Origin: an uncultured Opitutaceae bacterium
GTDB taxonomy: Bacteria > Verrucomicrobiota > Verrucomicrobiia > Opitutales > Opitutaceae
Assembly: GCA_903929355.1 (NCBI GenBank)
Contig: CAIYUN010000038.1
Location: forward strand, 19,573-83,572
Direction: 5' to 3'
DNA: 64,000 nucleotides
Position 1 is the first letter of the stretch, and each line of letters starts with the position of its first letter. Shown piece by piece: positions 25,447 through 34,205 of the stretch. The notes below the pieces were generated by a model. The model made no database searches. It saw only the letters and a list, made by a program, of their open reading frames with translations, and was not told the origin of the DNA. The position numbers and the translations under genes were made by a program.

Positions 25447-25473
25447 CGGGTTCGAGTCCCGTCCATCCCGCCA
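25447..25473 (+). repeat. Right attachment repeat of island 1 (27 bp)
   Basis: This is identical to the last 27 bases of tRNA-Asp at 15398-15424, but no cloverleaf precedes it, so it is only a tRNA 3' fragment. Confidence 0.92.
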
Positions 25474-25504
25474 CTTAACCCGCGAATACATCGCTGGTTA
25501 AGTT

Positions 25505-25570
25505 TTGGGTCTACACCAAAGTTTGGGGAGGGGCATGATTGGGTTGATGGTTGGGTCTACACCAAAGTTT
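25505..25570. repeat. Duplicated 20-bp motif upstream of the PQQ-like gene
   Basis: TTGGGTCTACACCAAAGTTT occurs at 25505-25524 and again at 25551-25570, 46 bp apart, in the 150 bp before the PQQ-like gene. The half TGGGTCTACACCAAA contains a near-palindrome (TTGG-N8-CCAA). Either an operator for the downstream gene or a small local duplication would explain it. Confidence 0.5.
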
Positions 25571-25650
25571 CCTTGAACTCAGGAGGGAACCCCGTCGTAT
25601 TCCAGCACAGATCGGCGGCCAGCTCAAAAACCGACCCCACCCCATTATTT

Positions 25651-27237
25651 ATGAGCAAGATTTTGAAATGCCTGGGATTGCTCCTGGCCTCGCCCGTTCT
25701 TGGTTCCGGGTGGGCGCACGCGGAGGAGAATTGGCCGCAGGCGGCGGGGCCCCATGGCTCATGGATGACCGCCGGCGCCAACGTGCCGTTGCATTGGAGC
25801 GTCGCGAACAACCAAAACATCGTGTGGCACACAACCTTGCCCGAGGAGGGGCAGAGCGGCATCGCCGTGTGGGGCAACCGCCTGTTCCTGACCACGATGA
25901 AGCCGCTGGCGGCCGATGCGGCCAAGAAGGTGGGGCATGAGGTGGTGGGATACTGCCTGGACAGCACCAACGGAAAGATCCTCTGGACCGTGGATTTGCC
26001 CGGCTCGGTGGACAGCAACTACGCCTACGGTTTCAGCGACTCCACCACCCCCACCCCCATCACGGACGGGCAGCATGTCTGGTTCTACAATTCCAGCGGC
26101 TCCGTGGGCTGCTGGGATTTCAGCGGCAGGCCGGTCTGGCTGCGCGAGTGGCGGCCCACTGAGGGCCGGCCGTTCAACAAGCAGTTCGAGCCGATGCTGG
26201 TCGGCGACACCGTGGTGAACATGGAACCGCGCGACTTGAACGACCCCAAGCGCGAAGCAAAAGACCCTTGGAACTATTTGCGCGGCCTCGACAAGCTGAC
26301 CGGGAAGACGCTCTGGATCGCGGACGACGCGCTGACGCATTATAACACGCCAATGGCCGGCACGCTACCGGACGGCACCCCGGCGGTGCTGCAGGGCCGC
26401 GGGGCCTACCACGATGCCCCGGAAGCCCCCGCGGGCCTGAGCCTGACGAGCCTGGCCGACGGCCACGCCGGCCAGACCCTCTGGCGTTTCGAGGGCAAGG
26501 GCCGCGCCCTTTACACGATGCAATGGGACCAGCAAAACGCCTACTGGCTGACCGAGGACGGCGGCGAACACCAGGTGCTCGACGCGCGGACCGGTAAGCT
26601 GCTGCGGACGCAGTCGCTGTCGGAAAAGGTGGATTGGCGGCGTTTCGACCCGGCCACGGGCGATTATATTTTGCAGGCCGAAGTGAATTTGAAGCAGTTG
26701 AACCCACCCCTCAACGTTTTCCCCGCCTGGTTCACCAACATCGTGGTGGAGGGCTGCCATTACTTTCTGTGCTTCACCGATGCCGCCAAGAAGGTCGGAC
26801 CGCCGCACTGTGTGGGGCGCGTCAACATTGCCACCGGCAAGGTCGAGTATCTGGAGCTCCCCGTCCAGGTGGTCAGCCATCCCGGGGCCGCCGACAGTTA
26901 CGTCTGGGGGAAGTCCGAGCCGTCCTCGACCGTGGATTCACGGGGGGTGGACGTGGCGGGGGACACCCGTTCCAAACGCGACGGCTGGTACTGGATCATG
27001 CTGCCGCATCCCACGGCGGTGGAGGGCAGGATTTTCTTCACCACGATGCCGGGCCTCACCTACGTCATTGACGGCCGGGCCAAGGTGCTCGACCGCCATG
27101 CGCTCCTGGCGGTGAACGACCTCGGCCCCGCCGGCCAGACGTGGAGTCTCAACTCCATCAGCTACGCCAACGGCCGGTTATACCACCGCAGCATGAAAGA
27201 GGTCGTCTGCATCGGGACGCCCTCCTTCGGCCAATAG
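25651..27237 (+). CDS. Exported PQQ-like beta-propeller protein
   Basis: This 528-residue exported protein has a signal peptide MSKILKCLGLLLASPVLGSG ending near WAHA. The repeated pattern (LDSTNGKILWTVDLPG, LDKLTGKTLWIADDA, LDARTGKLLRTQSL, VNIATGKVEYLEL) is the tryptophan-docking repeat of PQQ-dependent dehydrogenase and BamB-like propellers. Calcium/PQQ catalytic residues are not apparent, so it is probably a non-enzymatic propeller common in Planctomycetes and Verrucomicrobia. The start is the ATG just before the signal peptide. It stands alone to the right of island 1. Confidence 0.78.
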   Translation: MSKILKCLGLLLASPVLGSGWAHAEENWPQAAGPHGSWMTAGANVPLHWSVANNQNIVWHTTLPEEGQSGIAVWGNRLFLTTMKPLAADAAKKVGHEVVGYCLDSTNGKILWTVDLPGSVDSNYAYGFSDSTTPTPITDGQHVWFYNSSGSVGCWDFSGRPVWLREWRPTEGRPFNKQFEPMLVGDTVVNMEPRDLNDPKREAKDPWNYLRGLDKLTGKTLWIADDALTHYNTPMAGTLPDGTPAVLQGRGAYHDAPEAPAGLSLTSLADGHAGQTLWRFEGKGRALYTMQWDQQNAYWLTEDGGEHQVLDARTGKLLRTQSLSEKVDWRRFDPATGDYILQAEVNLKQLNPPLNVFPAWFTNIVVEGCHYFLCFTDAAKKVGPPHCVGRVNIATGKVEYLELPVQVVSHPGAADSYVWGKSEPSSTVDSRGVDVAGDTRSKRDGWYWIMLPHPTAVEGRIFFTTMPGLTYVIDGRAKVLDRHALLAVNDLGPAGQTWSLNSISYANGRLYHRSMKEVVCIGTPSFGQ

Positions 27238-27247
27238 CTTCGGAGGG

Positions 27248-27271
27248 CCGGGCGGGGACGCTGCCGCCCGG
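27248..27271. terminator. Hairpin between convergent genes
   Basis: CCGGGCGG (27248-27255) pairs perfectly with CCGCCCGG (27264-27271) around an 8-nt loop, between the convergent stops at 27237 and 27278. It lacks U-tracts, so its role as a bidirectional terminator is inferred from position. Confidence 0.5.
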
Positions 27272-27277
27272 AAGGGC

Positions 27278-28063
27278 TCAAGAGCCGCCGGCACCGCTGC
27301 CGCCCCGGGAGCTGCCCCGACCGCCGGGAGTGCCGGCGGTCGTCTCGTCGGCGGGATCCTCGGTCGTGGGGCGGGCGGAGCTGGTGGCGGTCTCCAGCGT
27401 GCTGAAAATCTGGATGGCCGGCAGTGTCCCGGGGTTCTGCTTGATCGCCTTGCCGTTCACCACGACCATGTAGAGCGTGGTCTTGGTCTGCAGGTTGAGC
27501 CCAAACACGTTGCTGGCGACCTCGGTCTGGGTGTCCGCCTTGGGCACGAACACATGGAGCTCGCAACGGTTGGTGTCGGCCGGCTTGGACATGACCTTGA
27601 ACTCGCCGGGATTCAGGGCCAGCTTTTGCGTGTTGAACTCTAGGGCCAGCGGGACCCCCGCCGCGTTGACCAAGCGCACCTGGCCCATCCCAAAGGAGGC
27701 ATTGGTGTCGGGGATGCCCTGCCCCGCGATCTCTGCCGCCGGGATCAAGAGGGCGAGATAATTCCCGGAGACGGCGGGGAAGGAGACCGCGCCGGCGTGC
27801 ACATAGGGGATTTTGGGGTCCCGTTGGGGATTGCGCTTAAACAGCTCCATCGCGGGGACCCCGGTGTAACTGTAGCTGGTGTTGGGCAGCTGGTTGGCCA
27901 CCGCCTTGATGGGCTTGTAGGCCCCACCCGTGAGGTAAAAAAGTCCGTCAATGCTGCCACCCAAGGCCAGCACGCGGAAGGTGACGGTGATGTTCGCGGA
28001 CGCACCCAGGAGACCGGGGGTGAGGAGGACGGCGGCCAGGAGCAGAGTGAGGATTTTTTTCAT
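27278..28063 (-). CDS. Exported protein downstream of the Verru_Chthon genes
   Basis: The 261-residue protein is read from MKKILTLLLAAVLLTPGLLG, a clear signal peptide. The mature domain (VTFRVLALGGSIDGLFYLTG, then YLALLIPAAEIAGQGIPDT) looks like an all-beta exported domain, and the C-terminus is Gly/Ser/Arg-rich and probably disordered. No family is named. It follows cassette protein A by 13 bp on the same strand and is probably part of that operon; an exported partner of the pseudopilin-like proteins is a reasonable guess. Confidence 0.6.
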   Translation of the reverse strand: MKKILTLLLAAVLLTPGLLGASANITVTFRVLALGGSIDGLFYLTGGAYKPIKAVANQLPNTSYSYTGVPAMELFKRNPQRDPKIPYVHAGAVSFPAVSGNYLALLIPAAEIAGQGIPDTNASFGMGQVRLVNAAGVPLALEFNTQKLALNPGEFKVMSKPADTNRCELHVFVPKADTQTEVASNVFGLNLQTKTTLYMVVVNGKAIKQNPGTLPAIQIFSTLETATSSARPTTEDPADETTAGTPGGRGSSRGGSGAGGS

Positions 28064-28076
28064 GGGGCGAGGTTGG

Positions 28077-31000
28077 TCAGATGTCATTGGAGGTCAGCCA
28101 GCGGAAAGAGACCACCCGAAACTTGCGGCCAAAGCTTTTGTTGGCGGCCGTGAAGGTGGAGTCATTGGGGGACAGGGTTGGCGCATTGGTGGGATCGGAA
28201 TAATCGGGCATCCGCTGCACCACGGCCTCACACCAGGCGCGGGCCTGGATCGAGGCGGGGGCCGGCCCCTGCGTCGTGCTGGTGGCATTGGCGTCGAACG
28301 GATCCACCACCTCACCATAGGCCCGGACCAAAAAGGTGTCGGAACGGGCGGCGATGACGGGGCCGAGCGCCTGCAGCACATCGGCCTGGGTCAGCCAGCC
28401 GGGGATGCCCTCTGAACGGTTGGCCGATTCCTTGGTGATGTCAAAGTCGGGATAGATGGTCGCGTCGTTGGGACTGAATTTCACCAGCTCGGGGGTGTTG
28501 GTCAGGGTGGCAGAGGTATTCGCGACCGTGTTGAGGGCGCTCTGCAGGAGCCCCACGCTGCTGGCGGGGTCGGTGACCGCGCCAAGCTTGCGGTTGACAA
28601 ACTGCGCCAGGGACAGGAACGGCCCGCGGGAGCGGATTTCCTGCACAATGCGGACCGCGAGGGCGTCGATCTGCGGGTCGGTCAGCTTGCGAAACCCGGC
28701 GAAGGACGGCGATTCGATCCCGGTGCCGGTGGCGGCAAAAACCGAGCTGGACAGCAGCGCGCTGCTGAAGCTGGCGTTGCCGGAAAACGAAGGCGGGGGC
28801 AGGGAACGGGGGAAAGGGGTCTCGCCGTTCGGGGCGGCGGTGGTCGTGCTCACGGCATTGTTCAGGCCGATGGCCCGCAGGGATGACAGCACCGCCCGCC
28901 AGGCCTCGACCGACGTGGAGTTGATGTTGAAAGCACCGTTGACGAGGAGGAAGCGCGCAGCCGCATAGGGGGTGGGCAGATTCTTCGTGGCATTGCCCGG
29001 ATCGGTCGGTTCCGGCACGGTGGTGGGCTTGGTCCCCGCCAGACTGATGCCGAGCTGCGCGACGGAGGGGGTGAAACCGGCGGCAAAGTTCAGACGATTG
29101 TTGGCCGGCAGGCCTGCCGTGGCCCCGGTCTGCCGCAAGGTGGAGAAGAAATAGCGGTCCCACAGCGCCGCGTTCAAGAGGTAGCTGATGTCATAGACGC
29201 CGGTCCCGGCGGGCAGCGCGGCGTTGGGCAAGTTGCCGGTCATCGGGCGGGGGTCGGATTTCACTGTGATGCTTTTCCGCAGGCTGGTGGTGCGGGCCAC
29301 ATAGGGCGAGAACCAGGAGTTGCCCACGGCGTTGCCCGGCTGGTAGCCGACCGAGGCGAACAGGTCGTCGGCCGTGGCATCCGCATGCTGAAACTGGCCG
29401 AGGGAATACAGGGGCATCTCCGAGGTGCCGGGCGTCCGGGCCGGGCTGTTGAACAGGATGACATTTTTCACCGGATTGGCCCCGCTGTTCATCGTGCCGC
29501 CGGTGCTGTGGCCCCAGTACGACAGGGTGGTGAGGTCGGTGAATTGCTCGCTGGTGGCGGTGACCGGCGGCGTGCTGCTGTCCGGCCCAATGACCTGATC
29601 GAACATGCTCTCATACGGTGGCACCGTGGGGAAGCCGTTCGTGTTGGTGTAAATGACCGGCGTGCTGCCATCCTGGTTGAACTGAAAGGTGCCCGGCCGC
29701 ATGAGGGGCACCCCGAGCGGCGCGGTGGGCGTCAGCGCCAGGTTGCTGGCGCGAAGGTTGTAGTCGGCAAAACTGCGGTAACTGACCCGGTTGCTGAGAT
29801 TGTCGGTGTTGAAAAAGGACAGTTCCAGCGGGGTCGGACCATTCGCCCGATGATGGGTGAGCCAAACCGTTTCCGGCGACGCGAGGATGAAATAGAACTC
29901 AGTCACCCGCATCGGCCAGATGGTCGCCCGGTTCCGGCGGTAGCCATCGTTCGGCACCGCCTCCACCAGCGGGCTGCCGGTGGGAAACGAGGCGCCACCA
30001 TTGGTCTCCGCGACCGTGCCGACTGTCGTAGGCAGGTTGCTGGTGCCCCGGGGATAGCCGGTCAGATCCATGTTCAGCACCGATTTAATCACGTTTTGTC
30101 CGGGGGCGCTGCCGCCTTGCCGCATTTCCAAGGTGCACGCGGGAGCCGGATACACCACCATCAGCATGGCCAGGTTGTCAGGATAGACCGGGGCCGTGCC
30201 CGCCACCCCTCCGGCCACCGCCTGCACATTGGGCTGCGAGGTGTCGCGCAGGAAATAGGCCGGGTTGAAGACCGGGTCGAGGTTGAGGATCCGGGCCGGC
30301 ACAGTGTTGCCGGGCGTGTCCGGTCCCGAGACAATCGCGGCACAAAGGTCCGGAGTTATGGCGTTGGCGCTGAACCCACCCTGGGGATAAGCATCGTTGG
30401 CAATCGGCGCCGGGTTCGGGGCGGGGCCGTCCACGGCCTTGTAGGCGAGCGAGAAGATCTTGACCTCGCCGGGCTGAAACGTGGTGGCGGGTGATTGGCT
30501 GATGCGGAAGGCCACCGAGCCCAACAAGCTGGGGTCGGTGTCGAAGCCGAAGGCGGCGTTGTTTTTCAAGATGGGAAAGTAGCCGTTGAGATGATGTTTC
30601 GAATCCAACGTCCCATAATGGGCCAGCGTGGTGCCGTCGCTGAGGACCGGCTTGTTGCGCAGCCCGGGATACATATCCATGTCAAACGGACTGTCGAAAT
30701 GTCCGTTGGGATAGGCTCCGGAGGCCACCTCGGTGTCCTGATGGATCCCCGGGCCAACCACCTTGGCAAGCCCGTTGCCCCAGCGAATGTTGACGGCGAT
30801 GCCCCAGTCGAAGGAAGTGCGGCTGCCGGCGGTGGGGCCGGAAATGCCCGCAGAGTCGGGCGCGCTGGTGTTGATCACATACTGCAGGTCCAGCCCGGCG
30901 GTGGGAACCGAGATGGGAAAGTTGTAGGGATTGGCGAGCACAAACACCGGGGCACAGGAAACGTAAAACGGATAAGGAGGGGTGCCCTGGCTCGCCCCGG

Positions 31001-32552
31001 CCGCCATGAACAGGCCGAACCGCAGGCGCGTTTGCACGACGACGGGGGCGATCGGCTGCTGCGGGTTGCCCGCTGCATCGATGGGACCACGCATGAGCAC
31101 GGCCCCGGCATTGGCCTGCACCGTTCCGTTCAGCGTGACCGTTCCGCTGGTGGTGGCGGTGAGCGCGGAAAGATCGTGAAAGGATTTGAGCGTGTCCCAC
31201 TTCGGCCCCTTGGCCGGGCTGACCGCCGGCCCGCCGGGCTCCGTCGTCGTCACGGAACCCGCGGCCAAAGTCCCCGTGCCGTCGGGCAGGATGAGCTTGC
31301 CCTTCAACCCGGTGGTCGCGGTCACCGTGGAATACAGCGGGTTGGCGGTCGTCAGGGTGGCCTGGTCGAAGGCGGCGGTCAGGTCATAACGCAGCCCACC
31401 CCGCATCGAGTCCGCCAGCACGCCATAGGAATAGGTGGTGAAGTCGTGGAAATGGCCCTGCCAGATGGTCTGGCTGGCGGTGGTGCTGACGCTCAGAGTG
31501 CTGTCAGCAAAGCGGGCCTGGGACGGGGCCAGGGTGTTCGACGCGCTGAGCGTGTTGATCGGATAACCGGCGAAGCCCTGCATCCGCTCCATCCCGTTGC
31601 GTTGGGCGGCGAGGAACCGCTGCCGCGTCTGCGGGATCACGGCCGTCGCGAGCGTGCTCGAGGTGCTGTTGGTGTCGCGCAAATTGTATTTGGCCTTCAC
31701 GCCCTCATCCAACACCACATAGGCGAGGCGGCCGATCCGGTAGCTGCTGCTGCCGCCGAGGCCGGGCACCTGGGCGCCCGCCGCCGTGATATCCACCAAG
31801 GGGGCCACCACATAACGCGCCACGGCCTGCGTCGTGACGCTGACTCCGGAGAGGGTGGTCGAGATCGCGGTGGTGCCGGCCGAGTTGGGCCCGACCATGA
31901 GCATGGCCGGTTTGGCCCCGCCGGATGAGTTGATCGTCAGATTCGAGGTGAGCGCCGACACGGTCGCCGACAGGCCGGTCACCGCCTGGTTGGGTTGGAA
32001 CACCGGTTTGCCCGCGGCCGGGATGACCTGACCACCGGTGCCGAGGGTGTAGGCGGTGGCCTCGTTGCCACTCACGAGCCAGTTCAAGAGGACGGGCGAG
32101 GGCGTGGAGGTGTAGGCCTGGGCGCCGATGGTGGTGGTGGTGCCCCAGCCAAACACGCCGGTCCACTGGCGCGTGCCCCCGCTGGTATTGGGGGCGACCA
32201 GCCCGATGGCCGGCCCGGGGGTGGTGAAGCCGGTGGGGACGGCGGTGGTGGGGTCGCCGTCGTTGCTGCGGCCGAGATCCGCCGGGGCGGTCACCCGCTG
32301 GTCGGGACCGGCAAACTTTTCCAACTGGCCGATGGCCAGATTCAGCGCGACGAGCGCGTTCTGCCGGGCCGAGGCGTCCTTCAGGGTGTTGGCGGACATC
32401 TGGGTGCTGACCCGGGTGAGCATCGTCATCGCCAGCAACAGCAGAACCAAAAAGGACAGCAGCGCGATGGTGATGAGAATCGCGAATCCGCGCCGGGGGA
32501 CGGGACGGCGCAGACGGGCGGCAGGGGGAAGGGAGGAGCGGGAAGTTTTCAT
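28077..32552 (-). CDS. Verru_Chthon cassette protein A
   Basis: This large protein of 1491 residues begins with a basic leader and one membrane helix, GFAILITIALLSFLVLLLLA, preceded by RRG, a type IV pilin-like N-terminus. ASARQNALVALNLAIGQLEK follows directly; this is the family hallmark I associate with TIGR02600 (Verru_Chthon cassette protein A). The remainder is a long Thr/Ser/Pro/Ala-rich exported region with a late helical part near LTDPQIDALAVRIVQEIRSR. These cassettes were defined in Verrucomicrobium and Chthoniobacter, often with PilT/pilin-like neighbours, and probably make secreted pseudopilin-related structures. The function is not established. Confidence 0.85.
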   Translation of the reverse strand: MKTSRSSLPPAARLRRPVPRRGFAILITIALLSFLVLLLLAMTMLTRVSTQMSANTLKDASARQNALVALNLAIGQLEKFAGPDQRVTAPADLGRSNDGDPTTAVPTGFTTPGPAIGLVAPNTSGGTRQWTGVFGWGTTTTIGAQAYTSTPSPVLLNWLVSGNEATAYTLGTGGQVIPAAGKPVFQPNQAVTGLSATVSALTSNLTINSSGGAKPAMLMVGPNSAGTTAISTTLSGVSVTTQAVARYVVAPLVDITAAGAQVPGLGGSSSYRIGRLAYVVLDEGVKAKYNLRDTNSTSSTLATAVIPQTRQRFLAAQRNGMERMQGFAGYPINTLSASNTLAPSQARFADSTLSVSTTASQTIWQGHFHDFTTYSYGVLADSMRGGLRYDLTAAFDQATLTTANPLYSTVTATTGLKGKLILPDGTGTLAAGSVTTTEPGGPAVSPAKGPKWDTLKSFHDLSALTATTSGTVTLNGTVQANAGAVLMRGPIDAAGNPQQPIAPVVVQTRLRFGLFMAAGASQGTPPYPFYVSCAPVFVLANPYNFPISVPTAGLDLQYVINTSAPDSAGISGPTAGSRTSFDWGIAVNIRWGNGLAKVVGPGIHQDTEVASGAYPNGHFDSPFDMDMYPGLRNKPVLSDGTTLAHYGTLDSKHHLNGYFPILKNNAAFGFDTDPSLLGSVAFRISQSPATTFQPGEVKIFSLAYKAVDGPAPNPAPIANDAYPQGGFSANAITPDLCAAIVSGPDTPGNTVPARILNLDPVFNPAYFLRDTSQPNVQAVAGGVAGTAPVYPDNLAMLMVVYPAPACTLEMRQGGSAPGQNVIKSVLNMDLTGYPRGTSNLPTTVGTVAETNGGASFPTGSPLVEAVPNDGYRRNRATIWPMRVTEFYFILASPETVWLTHHRANGPTPLELSFFNTDNLSNRVSYRSFADYNLRASNLALTPTAPLGVPLMRPGTFQFNQDGSTPVIYTNTNGFPTVPPYESMFDQVIGPDSSTPPVTATSEQFTDLTTLSYWGHSTGGTMNSGANPVKNVILFNSPARTPGTSEMPLYSLGQFQHADATADDLFASVGYQPGNAVGNSWFSPYVARTTSLRKSITVKSDPRPMTGNLPNAALPAGTGVYDISYLLNAALWDRYFFSTLRQTGATAGLPANNRLNFAAGFTPSVAQLGISLAGTKPTTVPEPTDPGNATKNLPTPYAAARFLLVNGAFNINSTSVEAWRAVLSSLRAIGLNNAVSTTTAAPNGETPFPRSLPPPSFSGNASFSSALLSSSVFAATGTGIESPSFAGFRKLTDPQIDALAVRIVQEIRSRGPFLSLAQFVNRKLGAVTDPASSVGLLQSALNTVANTSATLTNTPELVKFSPNDATIYPDFDITKESANRSEGIPGWLTQADVLQALGPVIAARSDTFLVRAYGEVVDPFDANATSTTQGPAPASIQARAWCEAVVQRMPDYSDPTNAPTLSPNDSTFTAANKSFGRKFRVVSFRWLTSNDI

Positions 32553-32678
32553 CCCAAGTAACGGTGAGGAATCATCGGGGTCGACACGGCCGGCGGGTGC
32601 CGGCGGGAAATGAAGGCGAAGGTCATCGGGGTTGGGGTGGGAGGGAAACTCGGCCGATTCCGGCCGGGATGCAACGGC

Positions 32679-34028
32679 TCACATGGGCGCGGCGAGCAGC
32701 GCGACCCGCCGGGTGTAGATTTCCGAGTGGGCGGCGGCCGTCGTCCACCAATAGTCATTGGGCGTCACTCCGGCGGGCGGCTGCGCGAGGCCGCTTTCAA
32801 TGGCATTGATCAGCTGCGCGCCCTGCTCGTCGAGAATGCGCAGGAAGATGTCGGCGAAGACCGGGGTGGCGGATTTGTCGGGCGCGCCGGTGCCGCCGGT
32901 GCTGCGGTAGCTGTAGCCCCAGGTCATGAGCCCTCCCGTGGTCCAACCCGAGCTGGCCGGCGGCTGGACGCCGGGGACAACGGTCCCGGTGGTGTCGTCG
33001 CGGCGGGTGAGGCCGTCCTCGGTGCTGACCGCAAAGCCCAGGTTGGGGTTGCTGGTGGGATTATTGGACGCCGGGAACAGGAGCACGCTCATGGGATTAC
33101 CGCTGCTGTCATAGGCCAGGCCCCAAAAACGCACCCCAAAATCTATGACGTTGTTCCCCAGCAACTGCTGCAGATTGGGGCGGCGGATGTTGCCGGCGGC
33201 ATCCGCCGCAGCCGGGCCATCGGCGGTCACCGGGACGTTGTAGTTGGACGCGATGGCGGTGTGATTCGTGTTGGGACTGCTGGTGGTGAGGGTGTAAAAA
33301 AAATCGTAGCCGGACCCAAACGTGGACTGGTCCTGGGTGCTGCCGGTGTTGGTCGTGGCGTAAGGCCGGACCGCCGAACGGAACAGGTAGTAGTGGTAGG
33401 CGGTGCTGGTGGCCGTCAGTTTCACCCGCAGGATCTGATAGCCGACGGCGCGGGGCGCGGAGGCATTGGCCACATTGGTGTCATTGGCCCCGGGCAGGGT
33501 GGTGAACAGCCGCAGCCACACGCCCGCCTGGCCGAAGCGGTAGGTCGTCAGGTCCGGGGAGAAGGTCGGGCTCGCCGCCAGCGCCGCCGTGGCGGGCGCC
33601 GTGTAAGCCGGCAGAAAGAGGGAGGATCCGGAGGTGTTGGGCGTGGCGTTGCCCGGCTTGATGATGCCGTTGTTGGCGGCCGTCCACAGGGTCGCGTTGG
33701 GATTGCTGGCGCCGACACTGTTGCTCCCGACGCCGCCGGCGTCCCCGGCGCCCGTCTGGGTGTTCTGGATGGTGGCGGCCAGCCACACGCGACCGTCGCG
33801 CTTCATCATGGCTCCGCGCAAATCCGATGTGACCAGGTCCATGATCAACGCGGCCTGGCTGTCGATCGCCAGCCGGCCGGTCTGCCGGGTCCAAAGATTG
33901 AGCACATTCGTGGTGAGACTCAGCATCAACGCGACGAGCACGGTGGTGATGCTGATCGCCACCAGCAGCTCGACCAGGGTGAAGCCCGGGCGCGCCGGCA
34001 CGGGACGGGGTGGACCGTGGGATTTCAT
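32679..34028 (-). CDS. Verru_Chthon cassette protein C (prepilin-like)
   Basis: The protein is 449 residues and starts with a short leader and the prepilin cleavage signature ARPGFTLVELLVAISITTVL: G before F, T-L-V-E-L, then a hydrophobic helix. It would be processed by a type IV prepilin peptidase. The rest is a Thr/Asn/Ala-rich exported domain containing LIMDLVTSDLRGAMM, which I associate with TIGR02599. It lies upstream of cassette protein A (gap about 125 bp). Cassette proteins B and D, also prepilin-like, are not present in the flanks. Confidence 0.82.
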   Translation of the reverse strand: MKSHGPPRPVPARPGFTLVELLVAISITTVLVALMLSLTTNVLNLWTRQTGRLAIDSQAALIMDLVTSDLRGAMMKRDGRVWLAATIQNTQTGAGDAGGVGSNSVGASNPNATLWTAANNGIIKPGNATPNTSGSSLFLPAYTAPATAALAASPTFSPDLTTYRFGQAGVWLRLFTTLPGANDTNVANASAPRAVGYQILRVKLTATSTAYHYYLFRSAVRPYATTNTGSTQDQSTFGSGYDFFYTLTTSSPNTNHTAIASNYNVPVTADGPAAADAAGNIRRPNLQQLLGNNVIDFGVRFWGLAYDSSGNPMSVLLFPASNNPTSNPNLGFAVSTEDGLTRRDDTTGTVVPGVQPPASSGWTTGGLMTWGYSYRSTGGTGAPDKSATPVFADIFLRILDEQGAQLINAIESGLAQPPAGVTPNDYWWTTAAAHSEIYTRRVALLAAPM

Positions 34029-34205
34029 CTAGGGTAGGTGATGGGGCCGCGGCGGCGCCGGAAGCAGAGTCGCAAGGACAAGCATCTGGAGATTGGGGTG
34101 GGGGTGGAACGGCTGCGGCATTGAAGATGCAATGCATGGGCCATCATTTAAAAAACCTTCTGTCCGCCTTTTTGCAACCCTCGATCTCCCGCCCTCCCCA
34201 CCCCC

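Larger units (their letters stand above)
15398..25473. mobile_element. Integrative island 1 in tRNA-Asp (about 10 kb)
   Basis: The element is bounded by the 27-bp direct repeats at 15398 and 25447, with the integrase gene immediately inside the left end. Both inner flanks carry paired TCCTCTC(A/T) octamers: 15447-15454 and 15458-15465 on the left, 25306-25313 and 25316-25323 on the right. They are spaced one helical turn apart and look like arm-type integrase binding sites. The cargo is a metal-related exported/membrane module and a Fic/AbrB pair. No conjugation or replication genes are seen, so it is an integrative island and not an ICE. Confidence 0.88.

Noticed and set aside
25447..25473. 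Second tRNA-Asp gene
   Set aside because: Only the 3' 27 bases are present; no acceptor 5' strand, D-arm or anticodon arm precedes them. It is an attachment repeat.
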